Positions 1 through 7,767 are shown, counted from the stretch's first letter. The stretch is 15,060 nucleotides of DNA from Eubacteriales bacterium (GCA_028711205.1 JAQTSP010000030.1:1-15060); one strand, 5' to 3'. Notes: generated from the letters alone by a model not told the origin. Numbers and translations: made by a program.

Positions 1-25
1 AATCGTAACCGTGCCAACGGAATAA
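1..25 (+). CDS. Possible 3' end of an upstream gene (histidine-kinase-like tail)
   Basis: In the second frame the window opens with codons for I-V-T-V-P-T-E followed by TAA at 23-25. A short beta strand ending in T-V-P or T-L-P plus one or two residues is the usual C-terminus of a sensor histidine kinase ATPase domain. The stop lies two bases before the first OmpR-type direct-repeat module, just as the stop of the first lipoprotein lies directly before the second module. Only seven residues are visible, so both coding status and identity are inference. Confidence 0.3.
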
Positions 26-27
26 AA

Positions 28-81
28 TTACGATCCGCTTACAATCTGATGAATACTTGTTGCATTTTCGGTGCTTATACT
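28..81 (+). promoter_or_regulatory. OmpR-type direct-repeat promoter module, copy 1
   Basis: Two 11-base repeats in tandem, TTACGATCCGC (28-38) and TTACAATCTGA (39-49), are followed by TGATGAATACTTGTTG (47-62) and a -10 box TATACT (76-81). There is no good -35 hexamer at normal spacing: TTGTTG at 57-62 would leave only 13 bases. This is what a promoter dependent on an activator bound next to the -35 region looks like. Near-identical modules occur at 1603-1656 and 10903-10956 with the same 48-base distance from the first repeat to the -10 box. OmpR/PhoB-family response regulators bind direct repeats with about 11-base period. The regulator itself is not in the window. Confidence 0.75.
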
Positions 82-113
82 GTTGGTAACAAACTGCAAA
101 TGAGGTTATGGAA

Positions 114-1601
114 ATGAAAAAATCATTGCTTATTTTGTTTGTAATTGTAATGGTTGCGGTTTCTACCGCGGGCTGTCAAGCTACGCCGGAGAAAGAGATC
201 GTAATCCAAAAGGATATAGAGCAATTGATAGAGAAGGCAATAGCGAAGGATGATACGCAGAGGGGAGCTTCCCTTGCAGAAAATTTGAATGCGCCTGCGA
301 CATACACGGCTTCCTTTGATGGTTACAATGGGGATTTGACCGTAAATGCAGACGCGATCGTAACAGTTCCCGATTCGGATGATATTTCCGTAATGCGTGT
401 GAGCAAGCATTGCTTTACGCAGGAAGAAGCGGACAAAATGATCGATGTTTTTTTGCAGGGAGCAACGCTGTATGAAATCGATCTTTCTCTGACCAGGGAG
501 GAAATACAGGAAAAACTGGTTACTTATTATGCGATGCGGGATGGCGCTATTCCCATAAACATGGATGGAGAGAACCCGGACGATGTGGAAAAGCTTGAGC
601 AGATCATTGAGTATTATGAAAGCCTCTTGGCCGATGCGCCCGAAACAAATGAACTCATAGCCGCGACTACAACATTTCATGCGCCTGCAACACTGATTAA
701 CCCCGATGCGCAGGTGATTGATGGTACGGCGGCCGTAAACGGGAAGGTGGCGTATCTTTATATCAACAACGGATTTTTCAATGAAAATGATATCGAGGCA
801 ACCTATGTCAACGCAACGACGCAAATGGACGGTAACTATAATTCTTCTCACTATACGCTATTAAGCAGAAAAGATACGGCTGAGGCACAGATCCCAGAAT
901 CCTTTACCATGACCGAAGCGGAGGCGCAAAGTGTTGCGGAGGATATTTTAGCGCAGCTGGGCATAGCGGATATGGCCTGCGCCGGGATCCGGTTCGCCGT
1001 GATGTCTGATGAAATTCCCGGAGGCAACGCTGTCGCAGACGCCGGTAAAGAAGCTGCTCTTTCTCCCGAACAGCTGGCAAATGGTAAATGGGCGTACAGC
1101 CTGCAATACCAGCGAGCTGTAAACGGAATTCCCGTCACGCTGACGAGGGAAGATGGAAATTCTGTAGAAGAAGAAAATAGTGTTTCTGTGCCTTGGCCGT
1201 ATGAACGCCTGGAACTGATCGTGGATGAAACGGGCGTTGTGTATTTTCATTATCTATCGCCCTATGCTATTCGGGAAACCGTCACGGAAAATGCATCGCT
1301 TCTGGACTTCTCAGAGATCATATCCGTATTTGAAAAAATGTTACCCATCACATATGGTTATTTGGATGAAGAGGGAACGGCTGACGAATTGCATGTTAAA
1401 ATTACCGAAGTGCGTTTGGGGCTGATGCGTATTACCGAGCAGAACAGCCGTGACAGTGGCCTCTTGATTCCCGTGTGGGATTTCTTTGGCACCACAACCG
1501 TTATCCCCGATGAAGGAGAATCATATACGAATGAGATAAATACGCTGCTCACCATCAATGCCATCGACGGAAGCGTGATAGATCGGAGCTTAGGATACTA
1601 A
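114..1601 (+). CDS. Secreted lipoprotein, DUF6034-like paralog 1
   Basis: The product is a 495-residue predicted lipoprotein of unknown function. The start at 114 is preferred over the in-frame ATG at 108 because GAGGT at 102-106 is 7 bases from 114 but only 1 base from 108. The N-terminus is a lipoprotein signal peptide: M-K-K, a hydrophobic stretch to about residue 16, then STAGC with the lipidated cysteine at 21. The mature protein starts CQATPEKEIVIQKDIEQLIE, a block shared with paralogs 2 and 3. A second shared block lies around residues 370-400 (VDETGVV, then ENASLLDFSEI and FEKM). The C-terminus carries SGLLIPVWDFFGT (448-460) and INAIDGS (from 481), ending in GY like the other two. 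I recall this architecture as DUF6034, unverified. No catalytic motif is evident. It should be anchored on the outer face of the cytoplasmic membrane. No terminator follows, so transcripts may read through into paralog 2. Confidence 0.9.
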   Translation: MKKSLLILFVIVMVAVSTAGCQATPEKEIVIQKDIEQLIEKAIAKDDTQRGASLAENLNAPATYTASFDGYNGDLTVNADAIVTVPDSDDISVMRVSKHCFTQEEADKMIDVFLQGATLYEIDLSLTREEIQEKLVTYYAMRDGAIPINMDGENPDDVEKLEQIIEYYESLLADAPETNELIAATTTFHAPATLINPDAQVIDGTAAVNGKVAYLYINNGFFNENDIEATYVNATTQMDGNYNSSHYTLLSRKDTAEAQIPESFTMTEAEAQSVAEDILAQLGIADMACAGIRFAVMSDEIPGGNAVADAGKEAALSPEQLANGKWAYSLQYQRAVNGIPVTLTREDGNSVEEENSVSVPWPYERLELIVDETGVVYFHYLSPYAIRETVTENASLLDFSEIISVFEKMLPITYGYLDEEGTADELHVKITEVRLGLMRITEQNSRDSGLLIPVWDFFGTTTVIPDEGESYTNEINTLLTINAIDGSVIDRSLGY

Positions 1602-1602
1602 A

Positions 1603-1656
1603 TTACAATCCGCTTACAACCTGATGAATACTTGTTGCATTTTCAGGGCTTATACT
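1603..1656 (+). promoter_or_regulatory. OmpR-type direct-repeat promoter module, copy 2
   Basis: The repeats are TTACAATCCGC (1603-1613) and TTACAACCTGA (1614-1624). The invariant core TGATGAATACTTGTTG is at 1622-1637 and the -10 box TATACT at 1651-1656. The module begins one base after the stop codon of the first lipoprotein and matches copy 1 at all but a handful of positions. This suggests that promoter and gene were duplicated together. It would drive the second and third lipoprotein genes. Confidence 0.75.
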
Positions 1657-1688
1657 GGCGGCAGCAATTGGGAAAAGAGGGTAAAGCC

Positions 1689-3125
1689 ATGAAAAAGGCA
1701 TTGACTATGTTGCTAATCATCTTAATGGTCTCTGCGTTCCTTGCGGGCTGTCAGGCGACGCCGGACGCGCCGGTCGTCATCCAAAAAGACATGGAGCAGA
1801 TGATCGAGAAAGCGCAGGAGACGTCGGCGCAGACGCCGGGCATATCGCTGAGAGAACAAACGGGAGCGCCCGAAACGCTGGTATTGGAATCCACTGAAGG
1901 CAATTTCACACTGTCTGTGGATGCGGTGGTGTCGGTGCCGGATGCATATTCCATGCCTATAATCAGGGTAAAGGCGGGCGAGTTTTCGCAGGAACAGGTG
2001 ACCGATTTGTGGGATGCGCTGGTTGGGGACAATGTTCTTCTGCGGCGGCAGTCTTCCGATATGACAAAGGACGAACTTGAGCCTTTGATTCTTACTATAC
2101 GTCAAAATATTGCCGAGTATGATAGCATACCGTACCATACGGAAACAATTGAACAGATGAAAGAGGAACTTGAATCCCTTGAAGCACAGTATAACTCGGC
2201 GCCGGAAGAGATAGAGATGGTACAGGCGGATTCCACGCTGCGGGAGACCGAATACGAAAACGAAGGCACCACGTACATGTCTGCAGGCGGCTACAGCGAA
2301 GGCAATACGATGGATTTTCAAATTAAAAACGCAATCAAAGACAGCTCAGGCTATACCATTATCAATGCAAGGTTGGATTTTTATACCGACGAAGCATATC
2401 ACAACTTCGGGCAGGTGGGCACTATCGCGGTAGACGGGGATACGCAGCTTAATGAAGATATAAAGCAGTACATAAGCACCACTCCTGCGGAAGCCAAAAG
2501 AATAGTCGAAGATCTTTGCACGGATATGGGGATGCCGATGGAGGTATACTCAATGGAGCTGATGAACGATGAAGAAACAGGGATATATGACGATGTGGTT
2601 GCACCGGCGGCTAATTACGCCTACAAGATAGAATGCAACCGTGTGGTGGAAGGGAATCCGGTTGCCATGATAAATGGCGGTACTTACCTTAATCAGGAAG
2701 GCTTAATGGAATATTCAAGGCAGTGGCTCTACGAAGAGCTCGAATTTCTGGTAAACGACAGCGGGATCATTAGTATGGTTTGGTCTGCTCCGCTTGAAAT
2801 AGGCGAAGTAAAAGTACAGGATTCTGCGCTGCTGCCTTTTTCCGATATACAATCCACATTTGAGAAAATGATGCGTATCACGTATGAAGCTCAGGCAAAG
2901 GACATGGAAAACCTGGCATGCAATATCAGCAATGTGCGCCTTGAAATGATGCGTATTGACGAACAGGGGTCGATTGAAAACGGCTTGCTCGTTCCGGCAT
3001 GGAATTTTTATGGCACGGATGATCGCACATATACTGAGGGTGAAGCTAATAAATCAGTTTATCAGGTGCTGCTTTGTATAAATGCTATTGACGGAAGCGC
3101 AATCGATCCACACAAAGGCTATTAA
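1689..3125 (+). CDS. Secreted lipoprotein, DUF6034-like paralog 2
   Basis: The product is a 478-residue predicted lipoprotein. An in-frame TTG at 1632 would extend it by 19 residues, but that codon lies upstream of the -10 box at 1651-1656 and could not be on the transcript. The ATG at 1689 has GAGGG at 1677-1681, 7 bases away. The signal peptide runs from M-K-K-A to a consensus lipobox LAGC, cysteine 21, and the mature protein begins CQATPDAPVVIQKDMEQMIE. The N-terminal half contains SVDAVVSVPDAYSMPIIRV and then a glutamate-rich helical stretch ending in SAPEE, also seen in the paralogs. The shared C-terminal blocks are VNDSGIISMVW (from 355), SALLPFSDIQSTFEKMM, GLLVPAWNFYGT (from 432) and INAIDGS (464). 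The third lipoprotein follows after 10 bases, so the two form one operon. The family is recognised by internal paralogy; its biochemical role is unknown. Confidence 0.9.
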   Translation: MKKALTMLLIILMVSAFLAGCQATPDAPVVIQKDMEQMIEKAQETSAQTPGISLREQTGAPETLVLESTEGNFTLSVDAVVSVPDAYSMPIIRVKAGEFSQEQVTDLWDALVGDNVLLRRQSSDMTKDELEPLILTIRQNIAEYDSIPYHTETIEQMKEELESLEAQYNSAPEEIEMVQADSTLRETEYENEGTTYMSAGGYSEGNTMDFQIKNAIKDSSGYTIINARLDFYTDEAYHNFGQVGTIAVDGDTQLNEDIKQYISTTPAEAKRIVEDLCTDMGMPMEVYSMELMNDEETGIYDDVVAPAANYAYKIECNRVVEGNPVAMINGGTYLNQEGLMEYSRQWLYEELEFLVNDSGIISMVWSAPLEIGEVKVQDSALLPFSDIQSTFEKMMRITYEAQAKDMENLACNISNVRLEMMRIDEQGSIENGLLVPAWNFYGTDDRTYTEGEANKSVYQVLLCINAIDGSAIDPHKGY

Positions 3126-3135
3126 GGGGTGACGT

Positions 3136-4719
3136 ATGAAAAGAATTATTGCAATGCTTATTGCTGCCGTTATATGCACGGCTCTGCTTGGCTGCCAGGC
3201 GACGCCGGAGAACCCTGTCGTTATCCAGAAGGATATGGAGCAGATGATCGAGAAGGGCATGGCGGAAAGCGATACCAGTTCGGCGATACAGAATATCAAA
3301 GACTATTCCGGGCTTTGCGCGTATTATGGCGTCCCCGAGCGTTTTCAGACGAACATATCGGAAGGAAAGCTCACGATCAGCTGCGACGTTGCGATCGAAC
3401 TGCCGGAAACGACGGCGTTGCCCATGGCGAGGGTGGAGGCCGGTGGATTTACGCAGGAGCAGGTATATGCATTTTTTATCGCGCTGTGCGGCGATACGCA
3501 GATGTATATATTGCCGGAACAGCCGGACAAGGAATATTACCAGCAGCAGATACTCGAGCAGCAGGCCGAGCTTGCTGTTGAAACGGATGAAAACCTCAAA
3601 GTCGCGTTAAATTCTACGATTGCTTTTCTGCAGGAAGAATACAAAAAAGCGCCCGACCATAACGAACTGGTTCTTACGGACGGGACGCTTCAAACGGAAG
3701 AGATGCGGGAAAACAACATTAAGGAATCGCTTGGAAATTATACGGTTCTAAGAGCGACATCCGCGCCGTTTGAGGAAAATGCAGAGACGTTTTATATTTT
3801 CAACGACGTCGAGAACGCCACGGGCATTTATTCAGGCAAGGACGAGCAGGGGAATACGTTTACGCTCGCGCCAAGAAGCTGCGCGGCGCTGAGGTTCAAC
3901 CGCGAAGGCATGGACACCAATTATTCGAGCTATTGGCAGGGTCAGATACTGTCCGACGTGACCGAAGCGTCGCTTTCAGGCGGGGCGTCGGCAGACTGCG
4001 ATCTTTCCACGACGCCGCAGCAGGCGCGCGGGCAAGTGGAGAGCTTTCTGAATGATAGGGGTCTTGGCGATATGGTGATAGATACCGTTTCACTTTGCAG
4101 CAATCAGAAGAGCGAGTATATGTCGGCTGCTGAAGGAGGATATTCCGTTGTATCGGGTTCCGCCAGCGACGAACCCGTGCGGCAGGCCTATGTGTTCCGT
4201 ATACTGCGTCGGCAGGGTGGTGTGAAGGTGGAAAGCACGCATGAAATGAGCCAGACGACGCTTGAGATGGCGGAGGGCGATGGAGACATAGCGGTCGGCA
4301 AAGAATGGTCTTATGAGTACATGACCATCGCGGTGGACGATGGAGGTATAGCGAACGTGTACTGGCAGGGGCCGCTCAAGGTGACGGAAGTGCTGACGGA
4401 GAATACGGCGATACGGCCTTGGAACGAAATTGCAAGCGTTTTTGAAAAGATGATTATTATTAAGAATGCGATGTATGAGGATATAGACACGTATGCGTCT
4501 GTCACGATCGATATCACGCATGTGTCGCTTTCGCTGCAGCGCGTCATGGAGCGGGATTCGTATACGACCGGCCTGCTCGTACCCGTATGGAACTTTTATG
4601 GCACCACAACGTACGTACAGACGGACGGCAACCCGTTGGTTTTACAGTGCGGCTATACGCCGCTTATTTCCATCAATGCGATTGACGGCAGCGTGATCGA
4701 TCTGTCCCAGGGCTATTGA
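3136..4719 (+). CDS. Secreted lipoprotein, DUF6034-like paralog 3
   Basis: The product is a 527-residue predicted lipoprotein, the longest of the three. The ATG at 3136 has AAGGGG upstream (about 3124-3129) and lies 10 bases after the stop of paralog 2. The signal peptide ends in a consensus LLGC lipobox, cysteine 20, followed by CQATPENPVVIQKDMEQMIE. The rest follows the family plan: an early beta-rich block (ISCDVAIELPETTALPMARV), a Gln/Glu-rich helix ending in KKAPDHNEL, VDDGGIANVYW (from 400), NTAIRPWNEIASVFEKM, GLLVPVWNFYGT (from 479) and INAIDGS (513). The extra length is mostly in the middle, in Ser/Gly-rich loops around residues 330-385. A hairpin terminator follows 21 bases after the stop, ending the lipoprotein operon. 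The function is unknown. Confidence 0.9.
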   Translation: MKRIIAMLIAAVICTALLGCQATPENPVVIQKDMEQMIEKGMAESDTSSAIQNIKDYSGLCAYYGVPERFQTNISEGKLTISCDVAIELPETTALPMARVEAGGFTQEQVYAFFIALCGDTQMYILPEQPDKEYYQQQILEQQAELAVETDENLKVALNSTIAFLQEEYKKAPDHNELVLTDGTLQTEEMRENNIKESLGNYTVLRATSAPFEENAETFYIFNDVENATGIYSGKDEQGNTFTLAPRSCAALRFNREGMDTNYSSYWQGQILSDVTEASLSGGASADCDLSTTPQQARGQVESFLNDRGLGDMVIDTVSLCSNQKSEYMSAAEGGYSVVSGSASDEPVRQAYVFRILRRQGGVKVESTHEMSQTTLEMAEGDGDIAVGKEWSYEYMTIAVDDGGIANVYWQGPLKVTEVLTENTAIRPWNEIASVFEKMIIIKNAMYEDIDTYASVTIDITHVSLSLQRVMERDSYTTGLLVPVWNFYGTTTYVQTDGNPLVLQCGYTPLISINAIDGSVIDLSQGY

Positions 4720-4740
4720 GTATTCATCAGAGTTGGAAAG

Positions 4741-4778
4741 ACAGGCAGCATCTCATGATGTTCTTGCCTGTTTTTTTT
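4741..4778 (+). terminator. Rho-independent terminator of the lipoprotein operon
   Basis: ACAGGCA (4741-4747) pairs with TGCCTGT (4765-4771), with a further CATC/GATG pairing inside the loop. A run of eight T follows (4771-4778). It sits 21 bases after the stop of the third lipoprotein and just before the promoter of the first repressor gene, so it separates the two transcription units. Confidence 0.85.
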
Positions 4779-4794
4779 CCCATTAAAAAACATG

Positions 4795-4823
4795 TTGACA
4801 TTTGACTTTATATAGTCTACAAT
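4795..4823 (+). promoter_or_regulatory. Sigma-A-type promoter of the first repressor/receptor operon
   Basis: TTGACA (4795-4800) and TACAAT (4818-4823) are separated by 17 bases, a near-perfect housekeeping promoter. Its -10 box is embedded in the palindrome at 4816-4829, which fits a strong promoter held off by a repressor. The leader to the ATG at 4885 is about 55 bases. Confidence 0.85.
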
Positions 4824-4829
4824 TGTAGA
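4816..4829 (+). promoter_or_regulatory. BlaI-type operator (14-base perfect palindrome)
   Basis: TCTACAATTGTAGA reads the same on both strands and contains TACA-N2-TGTA, the half-site arrangement of bla/mec operators bound by BlaI/MecI-family repressors. It covers the -10 box, so binding would block transcription. A weaker dyad, TGTTG (4835-4839) with CAACA (4847-4851), lies just downstream in the leader and might be a second site. Autoregulation by the adjacent repressor is the natural inference. Confidence 0.75.
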
Positions 4830-4884
4830 TATAGTGTTGCAATTATCAACAATGGTCTGTTTATGTAATGCGGAGGGGTGCAAT

Positions 4885-5271
4885 ATGAAAGAATCGTTGT
4901 CAAGACAGGAATGGGTCATGATGGAGACGCTTTGGCAGGGAAGCCCGATGTTTCTGTCTGAAATCATGGAGGCCATGGCGACGTCCGTTGACTGGAACCG
5001 CAGTAGCTATCTGACCTATCTCAAGAGAATGGCGGATAAAGGGCTGATCGGTTATAAAACCATCAGAGGCAGCCGCAGCTATTTTCCGCTTGTGAAACGT
5101 GAAGACTGCATAGAAAATGAGAGCAATTACATACTTTCCAAGCTGACGGAGGATAGTACCCGCCTTCTGCTCGCGAGTATGATACAAAAGAGCGGACTTA
5201 AGGACAAAGACAGGGACGAACTGCAGGAGCTTATCAAAAAGCTTAGCGTAGATTCGGAAAAGGAGAAATAA
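4885..5271 (+). CDS. BlaI/MecI-family winged-helix repressor 1
   Basis: The product is a 128-residue cytoplasmic repressor. The ATG at 4885 has GGAGGGG at 4872-4878, 6 bases away. An in-frame GTG at 4834 would start at the operator with no ribosome site and is rejected. Residues 5-70 form the winged helix: LSRQEWVMMETLW, then SEIMEA, the recognition-helix region DWNRSSYLTYLKRMADKGLI, and the wing IRGSRSYFPLV. The C-terminal part (about 75-125) is the helical dimerisation region, as in BlaI, and the length is normal for the family. In known systems such repressors are inactivated by proteolysis when the partner M56 receptor senses its signal. The gene for that receptor starts one base after this stop. 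It probably represses its own operon through the palindrome at 4816-4829; further targets are not visible here. Confidence 0.93.
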   Translation: MKESLSRQEWVMMETLWQGSPMFLSEIMEAMATSVDWNRSSYLTYLKRMADKGLIGYKTIRGSRSYFPLVKREDCIENESNYILSKLTEDSTRLLLASMIQKSGLKDKDRDELQELIKKLSVDSEKEK

Positions 5272-5272
5272 A

Positions 5273-7657
5273 ATGGATACGCTCAATATTCTTCTTGAGA
5301 TTTCGATATATTCCAGTGCTATTTTTCTTGTGACCTTGTTGCTGAAAAAGTGTTTCAAGAACAAGATGTCTCCGTTCCTGCACTATGCGGTATGGATGGT
5401 GCTCATTGCGCGGCTGATGATGCCTGTCACCATCGCAAGCCCGGTTCATCTGTTTGTCATCCCGGCTGAATCTCAAAACGAAACCGCCGTGGAGCAGTTT
5501 CAGCTACAGACATCCGGGCCTGCTGCCATACCGGAAACAAATGCATCGGATGTTACGGATACGCAGCTGCAGGTACCGGAGGCCAGCCAACAGGTTCAAA
5601 ACACAGCAGTACCAAAGACGACGGCGACGGTTCAAACGCCTGTGACAATATCCTTGCCGCAAATTATTATATTTGTATGGCTTTCCGGAACAGGCATCTG
5701 TTTATTGTACTTAATCATACTTTATTTTATTCTGCGTCGAAAAATCTGCAGGAATGCTGCCCCTCCGTCAAAAAGGTTGTTGGCATTATTTGAAGAGGTC
5801 AAAGCAGGGATGGGCATAAAAGCAAATGTCAAGCTTGTCTGCCAGTACGAATACGGAACGCCCTCGCTGATGTTTCCAAAAACAATCATGATGCCTATCG
5901 ACGCATTGGTAACAATGAATGATGAACAGGCCAAATTCGCGCTGCGCCATGAGCTGATGCATTATAAGCGCGGCGACCAGATCATAAGCATCTTGCTTTC
6001 CCTGCTGAATGCCGTTTATTGGTTCAACCCTTTTGTGTGGCTGGCCTTCCGCCGGATTCGCACCGATATGGAAATCGCATGTGACGGCGCGGTGGTGAGA
6101 AGGCTGAATGTTTTCCAGCGAACCCGCTATGCCTCGCTGATTGTCGGCCTGTTTGCGCAGCCGGTGCACAGGCAGCTTGTGTTGGGAATGGCGCAGGCAG
6201 ATGCCAGGAAGGTTGCGGAGCAGCGTGTCAGAGGGATTTTCATGAAAGAGAAAAGCAGGAAGAGTGTAAAGTTTATCTCCGCATTGTTGGCTGCAGCTTT
6301 ACTGATAACCTGTTTTACGACGGCCTGCCAGCCGACGCCGGAAACGGAGATCGTCGTCGGGCGGCAGGAGGATGTTCTGGAAAACGTGGAAACCGTCGCT
6401 TCCGATGATTTTGAGCCGATTGAGGTACCGGATCATGTGACCGAAACATATGACAAATATATATACATCAGCATGAATATGGATGCGGATGTCGTCGTGC
6501 CTGAAACGGCCGCGTACCCGGTGACGGAGGTCACAAAAAAAGCTTTTTCAGATGACGATATACTCTCTTTCATAGCGCTTTGCGCGGGGACAAACGATGA
6601 ATTGTATTTGGGGTGGAGCCTGACAAAGGACGAGTATCTGCAATGGCTTACCGAGCTCATGCAATATGAAGACACGGGAATTGTGACGCAGGATTACCTG
6701 GATTATTTACAGGAGGCCTACGAAAAAGCACCGGTGGAAGCCGATAATACGCCGGTAAGCATTTCCGATCTTTTGGCCGACGGGCCGTCAGTATATGTTC
6801 AAACCGGAGAGTACATATCAAAGTTTGGATTCACGCGAAATGGGAATGTTTTATCATATACACGTGATATGAATATGACCGTTTATACGGAAAGAATGGT
6901 GGCGGAAGACCAGTTTGCTGAGAACATGGGCGATACGGTTGAGCGTTTTGAATGGCTCCAGCCGGGTGAGCCGGAGATATCGCAGGAGGATGCCTATGCC
7001 ATCGCTTTAGAATATATCGAAGCCTTGGGTATTGATTTGGACTTGTACAATGCTGAACCGTGCAGCGTGGTGACAAGATACGTTCATAAAACCACGGGCT
7101 GGCAGTTCACGTTGACAAGGACAATATCCAATCTGAAGACGCATTATAAGCTCTATGACGGCGGTACCGAGTGGAGTACTGATACCGCGCCAAGCTACGG
7201 CTCGCCATGGGGGCAGGAGGTCTGTACAATATCTGTCGACAAAGACGGGCTTTGCGGCTTGTGGTGGCGGGGCGCGTCCGAAATCAGCAGCACGGTTGTC
7301 GCATCGGCGCAATTGGAGGACTTCGATACGATCCAGCAGAGAATTGTAAACCAGTTACAATATAATTATGGGACACGTTTATACCAGGATACTGAATATG
7401 GCTATGAAATAGAAATTACGGAGATCAGACTGGGTATCAGCCTGATCTCGGTAGAATATGAAACCGATATTGGAGAGTACCTGCCGACGTGGTATGTGAG
7501 TTATAACCGTAAATTTGAGAATCAAGATGATGATGAATGGGAGGCATGCCGGATCATGTTCAACGCGATCGACGGAAGCTATATCGATCCGCGGATTTCA
7601 AATGAAGACCTGATGGGCAGAATGGAAGTCGGCTCGTCGTCAGTCTCAACTGGTTGA
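5273..7657 (+). CDS. BlaR1-type M56 metalloprotease receptor with lipoprotein-like sensor domain, 1
   Basis: The product is a 794-residue membrane zinc protease receptor, expected to sense a signal outside the cell and inactivate the repressor encoded upstream. Its ATG is one base past the repressor stop, with AGGAG at 5261-5265. Helices lie near residues 4-24, 34-60 and 128-151, with a Gln/Thr-rich external loop between the second and third. The M56 domain has HELMH (226-230) and downstream MEIACD, with Glu267 as probable third zinc ligand. The fourth membrane segment (about 334-348) ends in FTTAC, Cys352, followed by QPTPETEIVVG, a lipobox-like junction. The C-terminal domain is not the penicillin-binding domain of true BlaR1. 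It is a diverged copy of the neighbouring lipoproteins, with the AP block, VDKDGLCGLWW (from 655), LPTWYVSY (from 737) and NAIDGS (764). It is the most divergent copy and has an extra Ser/Met-rich tail. No clear terminator follows. Confidence 0.9.
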   Translation: MDTLNILLEISIYSSAIFLVTLLLKKCFKNKMSPFLHYAVWMVLIARLMMPVTIASPVHLFVIPAESQNETAVEQFQLQTSGPAAIPETNASDVTDTQLQVPEASQQVQNTAVPKTTATVQTPVTISLPQIIIFVWLSGTGICLLYLIILYFILRRKICRNAAPPSKRLLALFEEVKAGMGIKANVKLVCQYEYGTPSLMFPKTIMMPIDALVTMNDEQAKFALRHELMHYKRGDQIISILLSLLNAVYWFNPFVWLAFRRIRTDMEIACDGAVVRRLNVFQRTRYASLIVGLFAQPVHRQLVLGMAQADARKVAEQRVRGIFMKEKSRKSVKFISALLAAALLITCFTTACQPTPETEIVVGRQEDVLENVETVASDDFEPIEVPDHVTETYDKYIYISMNMDADVVVPETAAYPVTEVTKKAFSDDDILSFIALCAGTNDELYLGWSLTKDEYLQWLTELMQYEDTGIVTQDYLDYLQEAYEKAPVEADNTPVSISDLLADGPSVYVQTGEYISKFGFTRNGNVLSYTRDMNMTVYTERMVAEDQFAENMGDTVERFEWLQPGEPEISQEDAYAIALEYIEALGIDLDLYNAEPCSVVTRYVHKTTGWQFTLTRTISNLKTHYKLYDGGTEWSTDTAPSYGSPWGQEVCTISVDKDGLCGLWWRGASEISSTVVASAQLEDFDTIQQRIVNQLQYNYGTRLYQDTEYGYEIEITEIRLGISLISVEYETDIGEYLPTWYVSYNRKFENQDDDEWEACRIMFNAIDGSYIDPRISNEDLMGRMEVGSSSVSTG

Positions 7658-7739
7658 ACAATACAGGGATTTGCCATAATCAGACGAATGCTTTGCATGA
7701 TGTTGAACGCTGCGATTCACCGGGAGGAAAAAAATATGC

Positions 7740-7767
7740 TTGACATATCGTGCGATGTGATTATAAT
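7740..7767 (+). promoter_or_regulatory. Promoter of the second repressor/receptor operon with an internal dyad
   Basis: TTGACA (7740-7745) and TATAAT (7762-7767) are spaced by 16 bases, a strong housekeeping promoter. The TACA-N2-TGTA palindrome of the first operon is absent. An imperfect dyad, CATATCG (7744-7750) and CGATGTG (7753-7759), fills the spacer instead. A looser pair TGATT/AATCA follows around the -10 box. One of these is probably the operator of repressor 2; this is inference from position alone. Confidence 0.75.

Noticed and set aside
123..851. Minus-strand ORF of 242 codons opposite the first lipoprotein
   Set aside because: Basic, Arg/His-rich composition without domain, no ribosome site, fully antisense to a gene with clear signal peptide and paralogs; a codon-bias shadow.
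1632..1688. Upstream TTG start for the second lipoprotein
   Set aside because: It is upstream of the -10 box and would bury the lipoprotein signal peptide.
1722..2321. Minus-strand ORF of 199 codons opposite the second lipoprotein
   Set aside because: Arg/His-rich shadow of the coding strand; no supporting signals.
4834..4884. GTG start extending repressor 1 by 17 residues
   Set aside because: It lies about 10 bases past the -10 box, has no ribosome site, and the extension matches nothing in the family; ATG 4885 has GGAGGGG.
7658..7735. Search for a terminator between receptor 1 and repressor 2
   Set aside because: Only a four-pair ATGC/GCAT hairpin without a T tract is present; not called.
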